This document shows positions 50,404 through 57,390 of a stretch of 57,390 nucleotides of DNA, in pieces; within the stretch, counting starts at the first letter, position 1; each line of letters starts with the position of its first letter. The DNA is from Spirochaetia bacterium (lineage in GTDB: Bacteria > Spirochaetota > Spirochaetia > Treponematales > Treponemataceae). The stretch covers positions 1-57,390 of the forward strand of contig CAAGBC010000036.1 in the NCBI GenBank assembly GCA_900767955.1, in the 5' to 3' direction. The position numbers and the translations under genes were made by a program. The notes below the pieces were generated by a model, which was not told the DNA's origin, made no database searches, and was given only the letters and a program-made list of their open reading frames with translations.

Positions 50404-53130
50404 ATGGCGGAAGAATCAGAAAAAAAGCCAGAATTTGTAGTTCACAAAAAACAAGGTGAAGCATCTTCATCAGAAAAAAAACGTGTTGTTGTTGTAAAAA
50501 AGAAGACAACACCTCAGAAACCAAGTAACAATTCAGAAAGTCCTCGTGCTGAAAAGAATGTTCGTGTTGTTGTAAAAAAACAAGAACAGAAGGATGCTGC
50601 TGCTCCAGAAAAAAGCGCAAAGCCTGCTGAAACTGCACAGGCAAAACCTGCAGCTCAGAATCAAAAAGCAGACAATCGTCCACAGCGTAGAACTTTTGAA
50701 ATTAATACTGCTCGTCCAAATGTAAAAGCTGGAAATCTTTCTGATGCTGGAAAGAAAGACAGAAATTATGGACGCAATGGTAATTATAATAATAACGGTG
50801 GTCAAAATCGTTCTCGTGAAGGTGGTTTTACAGGAGCACAGGCTCGTCAAGGCTATCAAAACAGAGAAAGAGACGGTCAGCGTAATGGAAATAACTTCCA
50901 GAATAATAGAGGAAATAACCAAGGTAATAAAAATGGTAATTTCCAGAATAAACAAGGTAATTTCCAAGGAAATAGACAAGGTGGCCAGAAATTTGGTGGC
51001 AGTGGATTCCGTGCTGGTGGTGTAGCTCCTTCAGCTGTGCCTCCAATGATGCAAAATCGTGCTCCAACTAAAAAGGCATTTAAAGGCAAAAAACAAGTTT
51101 ATAATCATAAAGATGAAGAACAGCAGTTTGACGACAAATTCTTTGAACAGAAGAAGAAAGTTGAAACTCCTGCAAGTGTAGTTCCAAAATCAATTGATAT
51201 TATGGAAACAATTTCTGTTTCTGATCTTGCTCGCAAAATGAACTTAAAGGCATCAGAAATTATTGGAAAATTAATGTCAATGGGAATGATGGTTACTATC
51301 ACTCAATCTATTGATGCTGATACTGCAACATTGCTTGCTTCAGAATATGGATGTGAAGTTCATCTTGTAAGCCTTTACGATGAAACTGTTATTGCTAGTG
51401 ACGAAGACAAAGAAGACTCTATGCTTCCTCGTCCTCCTATTGTTACAGTTATGGGACACGTTGACCACGGTAAAACTAAAACTCTTGATGCAATTAGAAA
51501 TTCTCGTGTTGCAGAAGGGGAATTTGGTGGAATTACTCAGTCAATTGGTGCTTATTCAGTTTCTACAGAAAAAGGTAAAATTACATTCCTTGATACTCCT
51601 GGTCACGAAGCATTTACTATGATGCGTGCTAGAGGTGCTCAAGTTACTGATATTGTTGTTCTTGTTGTTGCAGCTGATGATGGTGTTATGCCTCAGACTT
51701 TGGAAGCTATTAGCCATGCTAAAGATGCTAAAGTTCCTATTATTGTTGCAGTAAACAAAGTTGATAAACCAGAAGCAAATCCTGATAGAGTAAAAACTCA
51801 GCTTTCTGAACATGGTCTTGCACCTGAAGAATGGGGTGGAGATACTCAGTATGTTCATATTAGTGCCTTAAAACGTCAAGGTATTGATGATTTGCTTGAT
51901 GCAATTCTTTTGCAGGCTGAAATGCTTGAATTAAAAGCAACTTATGATTGTCGTGCAGAAGGAAAACTTTTGGAATCAAGAATTGACCAAGGTCGTGGTG
52001 TTGTTTCTTCTGTTGTTATTCAGAGAGGTTCATTACATCAGGGTGATCCATTTGTTGCAGGTATTTATTCAGGTCGTGTTCGTGCTATGTTTGACGACAG
52101 AGGACGCAGAATTCAAGAAGCTGGACCTTCAATGCCTGTAGAAATTCTTGGTATAGAAGAAATGCCAAATGCTGGTGATCCATTCCAAGTTACTGAATCA
52201 GAAAAAGAAGCTCGTTCTATTTCTACAAAACGTCAGGAATTAAAACGTTTTGAAGATGCAAAAGCTGTTAAGAAAGTTACACTTGATAATCTTTATTCTA
52301 CAATTGAACAGAATGAAATTAAAGAATTTAAGGTTATTATTAAGGCTGACTTACAGGGTTCTGCTGAAGCACTTAAAACTGCTCTTGAAAAACTTTCAAC
52401 AAAAGATATTCGTCTTGTTGTTATTCATTCATCAGCTGGTGCAATTAACGAAAGTGATGTTACTTTGGCTTCTGCGGACTCAAATGCAATTATTATTGGA
52501 TTTAATGTTCGTCCAACACCAAAGGCAAAAGCTTTAGCTGACCAAGAAAGAGTTGAAATCCGTAAATACAATATTATTTACAAATGTGTTGAAGAAATCG
52601 AAGCTGCTATGGAAGGTATGCTTCAGCCAGATACAAAAGAACAGATTACAGGTTCTGTGGAAGTTCGCAATACATTCAAAGTTCCAAAAATCGGCGTTAT
52701 TGCTGGATGTTATGTTACAGACGGTGTTGTTAAACGCACAAGTATGGTTAATCTTATCCGTGATGGAATTGTTAAATATTCTGGAAAGATTACATCTCTT
52801 AAACGCTTTAAGGACGACGCAAAAGAAGTTACTACAGGATTTGAATGTGGTATTGGTCTTGAAAACTGGCAAGATATTCAGGTTGGCGACCACTTTGAAG
52901 TATTTGAATATGTAGAAGTTGCTCGTAAACTTGGAGATGCACTTGTAGATGATCGTGCAGCAAATGAAAAGAAAGCTGCAGAAGCTGCTGCAAAAGCTGA
53001 AGCATTAGCTGAAGAAGAACGCCAGCGCGAAGCAGAAGCATTAGCTGCAGAAAAAGCTGCTGCAAAAGCAAAAAAAGCTGCAAAAGCAAAAGATAAAGGA
53101 ACACAAAATCCTAATCTTGGAGCTGAATAA
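50404..53130 (+). CDS. infB: Translation initiation factor IF-2
   Basis: GTPase that brings fMet-tRNA to the 30S subunit. The N-terminal 200 residues are a lysine- then Asn/Gly/Arg/Gln-rich low-complexity region. An IF2-N domain (about 270-330) precedes the G domain with GHVDHGKTKTLDAI (Gly351), FLDTPGHEAF and VNKVDKPEANPDR. The C-terminal C1/C2 domains end in a short Ala/Glu/Lys tail. At 908 residues it is normal for IF2. Its stop overlaps the rbfA ATG by one base. Confidence 0.95.
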   Translation: MAEESEKKPEFVVHKKQGEASSSEKKRVVVVKKKTTPQKPSNNSESPRAEKNVRVVVKKQEQKDAAAPEKSAKPAETAQAKPAAQNQKADNRPQRRTFEINTARPNVKAGNLSDAGKKDRNYGRNGNYNNNGGQNRSREGGFTGAQARQGYQNRERDGQRNGNNFQNNRGNNQGNKNGNFQNKQGNFQGNRQGGQKFGGSGFRAGGVAPSAVPPMMQNRAPTKKAFKGKKQVYNHKDEEQQFDDKFFEQKKKVETPASVVPKSIDIMETISVSDLARKMNLKASEIIGKLMSMGMMVTITQSIDADTATLLASEYGCEVHLVSLYDETVIASDEDKEDSMLPRPPIVTVMGHVDHGKTKTLDAIRNSRVAEGEFGGITQSIGAYSVSTEKGKITFLDTPGHEAFTMMRARGAQVTDIVVLVVAADDGVMPQTLEAISHAKDAKVPIIVAVNKVDKPEANPDRVKTQLSEHGLAPEEWGGDTQYVHISALKRQGIDDLLDAILLQAEMLELKATYDCRAEGKLLESRIDQGRGVVSSVVIQRGSLHQGDPFVAGIYSGRVRAMFDDRGRRIQEAGPSMPVEILGIEEMPNAGDPFQVTESEKEARSISTKRQELKRFEDAKAVKKVTLDNLYSTIEQNEIKEFKVIIKADLQGSAEALKTALEKLSTKDIRLVVIHSSAGAINESDVTLASADSNAIIIGFNVRPTPKAKALADQERVEIRKYNIIYKCVEEIEAAMEGMLQPDTKEQITGSVEVRNTFKVPKIGVIAGCYVTDGVVKRTSMVNLIRDGIVKYSGKITSLKRFKDDAKEVTTGFECGIGLENWQDIQVGDHFEVFEYVEVARKLGDALVDDRAANEKKAAEAAAKAEALAEEERQREAEALAAEKAAAKAKKAAKAKDKGTQNPNLGAE

Positions 53131-53516
53131 TGGGTCAATATAGAATGCAGAAATTGAATGGGCAGTTGCGAGATGAAATTTCAAAATTGCTCCTTCACGG
53201 TGATATAAAAGATCCTCGTGTTTCTACTTTTTTGTCAATCAATAGAGTAGAAATTACAACTGATTTAGGTTATGCAAAAGTTTTTGTTTCTAGTTTTCTT
53301 TCTGATGCACAACTAGAAAAAGGCGTTGCAGGCCTAAACAGTGCTGCAGGTTTTATTCAATCTTCTATTGCAAAAAAATTAAGAATTCGTCAATTCCCAA
53401 AATTGACTTTTGTAGTTGATTCAGGAATGAAAGAAGGTTTTGCAATGGTAAAAAAATTAAATGAACTTGAACAGTCAGAATCTTCAAATTCTGTAGACGA
53501 AAATGATGCAGAATAA
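53130..53516 (+). CDS. rbfA: Ribosome-binding factor A
   Basis: 30S maturation factor. The single KH-like domain is visible: LNGQLRDEISKLLLHGDIKDPRVS, then TTDLGYAKVFVSSFLSDAQLEKGVAGLNSAAGFIQSSIAKKLRIRQFPKLTFVVDSGMKEG. At 128 residues the length is normal. It overlaps infB by one base and truB by about 13 bp, so all are translated as a coupled set. Confidence 0.92.
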   Translation: MGQYRMQKLNGQLRDEISKLLLHGDIKDPRVSTFLSINRVEITTDLGYAKVFVSSFLSDAQLEKGVAGLNSAAGFIQSSIAKKLRIRQFPKLTFVVDSGMKEGFAMVKKLNELEQSESSNSVDENDAE

Positions 53517-54564
53517 TAAAAAATGTACTTCTGGGATTGCAAAAAAAGGATGTGTAGTTCTTTTTGCTAAGCGTCCTGGAAGTACAAGTTTTTCTTCCCT
53601 TTTTACAATTAAACATTCTCTTAAAACAAAAAAAGTAGGACATACAGGAACTTTAGACAGTTTTGCTAGCGGTTTATTAGTTGTTTGTGTTGGACCTTTA
53701 ACTCGTCTTGCTTCACGAATTACAGAATTTGATAAAACTTATGAAGCAATTATCAAGTTTGGAATAGAAACTGACACATTGGAATGGACTGGAAATGTTA
53801 TAAAAACTACACAGTTGCCAAGTTTTGATGATGTGGAAAAAGCAATAAACAGTTTTGTTGGAAATTCTATGCAAAAGCCACCTGTTTTTTCTGCAATTCG
53901 TCTTGATGGCAAGCGTGCTAGTGATTTAGTTCGTGAAGGTGAAAATGTTGAAATTCCTCGTCGCCCAATTACTGTTTATTCCGCAGAAATTTTGGATAAA
54001 GAATTAACAGATGACAATAAAGTTTCAATTGTGAAGGTGCGATTTTCTGTTTCAAAAGGAACTTATATTCGAAGTCTTGCACGAGATATTGGTGAAGCTT
54101 GTAATTCATCTGCGCATTTAATTGGATTGTTGCGTACTTCCGTTGGAAACTTTAATTTGGAAGATGCTGTTGGTGTTAATTTGCTAGATGAATTTACGAT
54201 TGAAAATGTAAAAAAACAAATTACAGAAATTTCTCCTGTTATAGAAAAAACACCTCAAGTTTGTGATTCGGAATTAGAAAAACAACTTGAAAATGAAGTT
54301 CAACAAAAAGTTGTGTATATGAATGAAAATCTTGCAGAACAATGCGGTTTTTATAGTGTCACAATAAAAGATGAATATGTAAATGATTTTTTGAATGGAA
54401 AACCTATTCGTTTTTGTTTTTCTTCACAATTAAAAAGTTTTTTGCAAAGTGAATATACATTGTCTGCTGTTTTTTCTGAAACAAAAACATTTTTGGGCTT
54501 AATTTCAAAAAATGAAAGTAATAAATTCCGATATTCCTTTGTTATTAGTACACTTGACCTATAA
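53503..54564 (+). CDS. truB: tRNA pseudouridine(55) synthase TruB
   Basis: Makes pseudouridine 55 in the T-loop of tRNAs. The catalytic motif is KVGHTGTLDSFASGLLVVCVG (Asp in GTLD). MQKPPVFSAIRLDGKRASDLVREGE and SKGTYIRSLARDIGE are the other conserved blocks. The C-terminal 100 residues are an extended, less conserved part with no clear PUA motif. The start lies inside the rbfA end (ATGATG at 53503/53506). Last gene of the operon. Confidence 0.9.
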   Translation: MMQNNKKCTSGIAKKGCVVLFAKRPGSTSFSSLFTIKHSLKTKKVGHTGTLDSFASGLLVVCVGPLTRLASRITEFDKTYEAIIKFGIETDTLEWTGNVIKTTQLPSFDDVEKAINSFVGNSMQKPPVFSAIRLDGKRASDLVREGENVEIPRRPITVYSAEILDKELTDDNKVSIVKVRFSVSKGTYIRSLARDIGEACNSSAHLIGLLRTSVGNFNLEDAVGVNLLDEFTIENVKKQITEISPVIEKTPQVCDSELEKQLENEVQQKVVYMNENLAEQCGFYSVTIKDEYVNDFLNGKPIRFCFSSQLKSFLQSEYTLSAVFSETKTFLGLISKNESNKFRYSFVISTLDL

Positions 54565-54582
54565 TCTATTAACCGTTAAATT
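54554..54582 (+). promoter_or_regulatory. Bactofilin promoter candidate
   Basis: TTGACC (54554-54559), 17 nt, TAAATT (54577-54582), then 8 nt to ATG 54591. A TATAAT at 54560-54565 is an alternative -10. Confidence 0.35.
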
Positions 54583-54590
54583 ATTATATT

Positions 54591-54950
54591 ATGTACGATG
54601 TAAAAGAAACCGATTTTTTCGACTTGGAAGATGACTCCTTTGATACAGTTATTGAACCTGGAATTAAATTTACAGGTAATATCAAATTTGTTAAACCGTT
54701 TATGATTCGTGGAAATGTTAACGGTAAAATTGATGCAACAAGCGATTTAGTTATAGATTCTTGTTCAGAAGTAAATGCAGATATAAATGCTGTTCGTGTT
54801 CTTATAAAAGGAAAAGTTCGTGGAAATATTACTGCAAAAAAATTAGTTTTTGTAGCTGCTTCTGGAACTTTAGACGGTGATATTACTGCAGCTCAAGTTG
54901 TTTTAGAGCCAGGAAGTTCTTTTTCTGGTAGATGTACAATGGTGAAATAG
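54591..54950 (+). CDS. Bactofilin (polymer-forming cytoskeletal protein)
   Basis: Forms nucleotide-free filaments that affect cell shape or position proteins. The right-handed beta-helix core shows regular short strands with Gly turns: TVIEPGIKFTGNIKFVKPFMIRGNVNGKIDATSDLVI, then ADINAVRVLIKGKVRGNITAKKLVFV and LDGDITAAQVVLEPGSSFSGRC. At 119 residues it is a single-domain bactofilin with short tails. Its stop is one base before the ATG of the TPR gene. Confidence 0.88.
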   Translation: MYDVKETDFFDLEDDSFDTVIEPGIKFTGNIKFVKPFMIRGNVNGKIDATSDLVIDSCSEVNADINAVRVLIKGKVRGNITAKKLVFVAASGTLDGDITAAQVVLEPGSSFSGRCTMVK

Positions 54951-54951
54951 T

Positions 54952-55596
54952 ATGAAGTTTTTTGTAAAAAAGTTATCATTTTTATTTGTATTAGCTTTTG
55001 TATTTGTTCCTGCTTATTCTCAAATTCAGAATAATATAAAACAAGATGCCTTAGTTTTGTATAACAACGGAAAATATAAGGAATCTATTGCTGTTTGTGA
55101 ACAGGAATTACAATCAAATCCAAATCGAATTGAATCCTATGTTGTAATGTGTTGGGCTTTAGTTAGAAATAAACAATATTCCGAAGCAGAACAGCGTGCA
55201 ACTGATGGATTAAAAATTAGTCCTTATGATTTGCGTTTGATAGAAATTTTAGGCGAAGCAAAATATTATCTTGGAAAAAATAATGGTGCAATGGAACAAT
55301 TTCAGCGATATGTTGCATCTGCTCCAGAAAGCGGAAGTAGAGTAGGAACAGCCTATTATTTTATGGGAGAAATATTTATTCGCCAAGGGAAATTTAATCA
55401 CGCTGATATAGCTCTTACAACAGCGGTAAAAAAAGAACCAACTTTGGTATCTTGGTGGATTCGCTTAGGATATGCTAGAGAAATGGCAAAAAATTACTTA
55501 GAAGCTGTAAATGCTTATGACGAAGCATTAAGATTAAATCCTTCTTCTGTAGATGCTGAACGCGGAAAAATTCGTGTTTCTGCAAAACTTCAATAG
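54952..55596 (+). CDS. Exported TPR-repeat protein
   Basis: Signal peptide MKFFVKKLSFLFVLAFVFVPAYS, then about four TPR units (residues about 30-210): ALVLYNNGKYKESIAVCEQEL, ALVRNKQYSEAEQRATDGL, YYFMGEIFIRQGKFNHADIAL and LGYAREMAKNYLEAVNAYDEALRLNP. Such proteins serve as assembly platforms; a periplasmic partner for the bactofilin system or the envelope is possible given the one-base gap to bactofilin. No enzyme motif. Confidence 0.75.
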   Translation: MKFFVKKLSFLFVLAFVFVPAYSQIQNNIKQDALVLYNNGKYKESIAVCEQELQSNPNRIESYVVMCWALVRNKQYSEAEQRATDGLKISPYDLRLIEILGEAKYYLGKNNGAMEQFQRYVASAPESGSRVGTAYYFMGEIFIRQGKFNHADIALTTAVKKEPTLVSWWIRLGYAREMAKNYLEAVNAYDEALRLNPSSVDAERGKIRVSAKLQ

Positions 55597-55605
55597 TGAA
55601 CATTT

Positions 55606-57057
55606 GTGAAAGTAAGATTTGAAACTACTGGCTGCAGACTTAATCAAATTGAAACAGAGTCTGCAGCTAAAATTTTTATAGATAAATCCTTTTTAGTTAC
55701 TCTTGACTCCTTGACTTCTTCTAGTCCTATCGATAACGATGCTATTTTGTGTGTTATAAATACTTGTGCGGTTACACAAAAAGCAGAACAAAAAGACAGG
55801 AGAATGATTAGAATTGTTCTTGAAAAATGTCCTAATGCAACAGTAATTGTTACAGGATGTTATGCGCAGTTGTCACAAGATTTTATAAAATCTATGAATG
55901 ATAGAGTTGCGGTTCTTCCAGGACAATTAAAAAGCCGTATTGAAGATGTAGCAACATTATTGGAAAAATTTAAAACAACTGAATTTAGCCCATCTGTTTT
56001 TGCAAATGAATTAAATTCTACTTTGTTTGCAATTCCTGCTGCTGTTTCTGGAAAAAGTGAAAATCCTTTTAAGTTGTCGACTGATTCCTTTATGGCCCAT
56101 TCTCGTTCTTCTATTAAAATTCAAGATGGGTGTAATAATTCTTGTACATATTGTGCTATTCATCTTGCTCGTGGAAAATCTGTTTCGCTTGATGTGGAAT
56201 CTGTACTAAATCGTGTTATTCAATTGGAAAAAGTTGGCCAAAAGGAAGTTGTTTTTACAACAGTAAATATTAATCATTATCGTGGGGAATACAACGGAAA
56301 ATATCTTAAGTTTGCTGAACTATTAGATTTGTGTTTGCAAAAAACTTCCACCATTGCATTTAGAATTTCAAGTCTTTATCCAGAAGTTGTTGATGATTAT
56401 TTTTGTTCAGTGATAAAAAATCCTAGAGTGCGACCTCATTTTCATATTTCTGTTCAAAGTGGAAGTGATAAAATCTTAAAGTTGATGGGAAGAAGTTATG
56501 TTCGCCAAACTGTTGTAGATGCGTGCAATAAATTGAGGATTGCAAAAGAAAATCCTTTTATTGCGTGTGATATTATAACTGGTTTTCCTAATGAAACTGA
56601 CGAAGATTTTGAAGAAACAATGAAATTATGTAAAGAATGTGATTTTGCATGGGTTCATGTGTTTCCATACAGCGAACGCTCTGGCACACTTGCTGCTTCT
56701 ATGAAAAATAAAGTTCCACAGTTCATTCGTGGTGAACGAGCTAAGAAAGTAACATTATGGGCAAGCGAGCAAAAGGTTAAATATATTGATTCTTGTAAAA
56801 ACCAAGTGTTTGATGCTGTTTTGGAAATGCCTAAAAAACTTTTTGTTTATAATAAGGAACATAATGCAAAAAAACTTAATGCTGTTACTGAAAATTTCCT
56901 TCATTGTGAAATTATTGGGGAAGTTCCAAATGAATTAAATTCTGGTGATTCCGCTAAAGTTATTATTGTTGATTCTATAAATGATAACGCAAAAAAAGGT
57001 GGAGAAATTGAATGTTTTGCAAAAATTTTTCATAAACCTATTGAACAAAGTTTATAA
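55606..57057 (+). CDS. mtaB: tRNA t6A37 methylthiotransferase MtaB
   Basis: Radical SAM enzyme that adds a methylthio group to N6-threonylcarbamoyladenosine 37 of ANN-decoding tRNAs. The N-terminal UPF0004 domain has cysteines in TTGCRLNQIE, INTCAVTQKAEQKDRR and VTGCYAQL (second cluster). The radical SAM motif CNNSCTYCAI lies at about residues 177-186. The middle has VFTTVNINHYRGEY and ITGFPNETDEDFEET. The C-terminal TRAM-like part is present. The start is GTG 55606 nine bases after the TPR stop. Length 483 is slightly above usual. Confidence 0.87.
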   Translation: MKVRFETTGCRLNQIETESAAKIFIDKSFLVTLDSLTSSSPIDNDAILCVINTCAVTQKAEQKDRRMIRIVLEKCPNATVIVTGCYAQLSQDFIKSMNDRVAVLPGQLKSRIEDVATLLEKFKTTEFSPSVFANELNSTLFAIPAAVSGKSENPFKLSTDSFMAHSRSSIKIQDGCNNSCTYCAIHLARGKSVSLDVESVLNRVIQLEKVGQKEVVFTTVNINHYRGEYNGKYLKFAELLDLCLQKTSTIAFRISSLYPEVVDDYFCSVIKNPRVRPHFHISVQSGSDKILKLMGRSYVRQTVVDACNKLRIAKENPFIACDIITGFPNETDEDFEETMKLCKECDFAWVHVFPYSERSGTLAASMKNKVPQFIRGERAKKVTLWASEQKVKYIDSCKNQVFDAVLEMPKKLFVYNKEHNAKKLNAVTENFLHCEIIGEVPNELNSGDSAKVIIVDSINDNAKKGGEIECFAKIFHKPIEQSL

Positions 57058-57069
57058 ATAGTATATATT
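57041..57069 (+). promoter_or_regulatory. Promoter of tRNA-Pro
   Basis: TTGAAC (57041-57046), 17 nt, TATATT (57064-57069), overlapping the end of mtaB. Confidence 0.55.
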
Positions 57070-57081
57070 AAAAACATGTTA

Positions 57082-57154
57082 CGGGATGTAGCGCAGCTGG
57101 TAGCGCGTTTGGTTTGGGACCAAAATGTCGCAGGTTCAAATCCTGTCATCCCGA
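57082..57154 (+). tRNA. tRNA-Pro (TGG)
   Basis: Acceptor stem CGGGATG/CATCCCG, D-stem GCGC/GCGC, anticodon stem TTTGG/CCAAA with loop TTTGGGA (anticodon TGG), T-loop TTCAAAT, discriminator A. CCA is not encoded. Confidence 0.93.
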
Positions 57155-57317
57155 TCAAAAGGAAGTTCGAAAGAACTTCCTTTTTTTTATGTCTTGTCAT
57201 AATTCGCGTCAGCGAATTATCAGGATTTGAAGCGGAACAGCTATGCTGTGTAGCCGGCCTGTAAGGCAAATCCTGTCATCCCGATCAAAAGGAAGTTCGA
57301 AAGAACTTCCTTTTTTT
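57137..57317 (+). repeat. Duplicated 3' end of tRNA-Pro with its terminator
   Basis: The 51 bases 57137-57187 (T-arm, acceptor 3' strand and terminator) recur exactly at 57267-57317. Between them are hairpins ATAATTCGC, loop GTCA, GCGAATTAT and ACAGC TAT GCTGT. The second copy lacks the rest of the tRNA. Confidence 0.92.
57157..57188 (+). terminator. Terminator of tRNA-Pro
   Basis: GGAAGTTC, loop GAAA, GAACTTCC and eight T. An identical hairpin follows 130 bp later in the duplicated tail. Confidence 0.85.
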
Positions 57318-57390
57318 ATTATGGGCTTGTGAGCCCGTGAAAATATGGAGCGAAGCGGAATATTTTCACAATAAACCACCCGCTATGCGG
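57318..57390. repeat. Hairpin cluster at the window end
   Basis: GGGCT/AGCCC, then GTGAAAATAT and ATATTTTCAC around a GCGAAGC tip, then CCACCCGC TAT GCGG cut by the window edge. No gene. Confidence 0.6.

Noticed and set aside
57137..57317. Prophage or integrative element att sites at tRNA-Pro
   Set aside because: The copies are only 130 bp apart and include the terminator; no integrase is visible. Kept as a duplication finding instead.

Overview
The window is A+T-rich DNA whose genes point to a host-associated Treponema-type spirochete. The evidence is the flagellar order flbB-fliK-flgD-flgE, a hook protein with the Lys165/Cys178/Asn179 set used by Treponema for lysinoalanine crosslinking, a eukaryote-type hexokinase, a bactofilin gene, and a rimP-nusA-infB-rbfA-truB operon.

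Layout. 0-10 kb: the right end of an IS200/IS605-type element, a YhcC-type radical SAM gene, an Fe-S scaffold/GGGtGRT gene pair, an LRR lipoprotein, malQ, an exported beta-barrel-like protein, then tRNA-Val and a lone 5S rRNA followed by a 134-bp tandem repeat. 10-22.8 kb: housekeeping genes, namely a UvrD-type helicase, hexokinase, a piece of the flagellar operon, ispH, a subtilase-like lipoprotein, ndk, gpsA and ffh. 22.8-44 kb: accessory DNA wrapped around the pstSCAB-phoU operon. It holds decayed genes, a BsuBI/PstI-type restriction-modification (R-M) pair, a tiny holin-like toxin with a facing RNA gene, an HsdS remnant, several unknown genes, attC-like cassette sites, an Alw26I/Esp3I-type R-M pair with a fused and permuted methyltransferase, and a PD-(D/E)XK protein. 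44-48 kb: phoB-phoR, a pseudouridine synthase and a transglutaminase-like secreted protein. 48-57 kb: the nusA-infB operon, bactofilin, a TPR protein, mtaB and tRNA-Pro.

How parts work together. The pst operon and phoBR carry near-identical 11-bp-phased operators and form one phosphate-starvation regulon, now split by about 11 kb of accessory DNA. The two R-M systems, the toxin/RNA locus and the cassette-like genes look like a defence island built by several mobile mechanisms (integron-like sites, IS remnants).

Most unusual. (1) A 28-residue toxin ORF and a facing small RNA whose transcripts are predicted to begin with the same 29-nt leader, complementary in part to the toxin Shine-Dalgarno (SD) sequence. 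(2) Repeated copies of the 3' ends of three unrelated genes (5S rRNA, tRNA-Pro, GGGtGRT) directly downstream of each, mixed with hairpins that have different stems but GAA-type loops. (3) attC-like sites with compensatory base changes. (4) Many genes whose -10 hexamer lies only 6-10 nt before ATG, implying leaderless mRNAs. No database search was possible; family names rest on recognised motifs.
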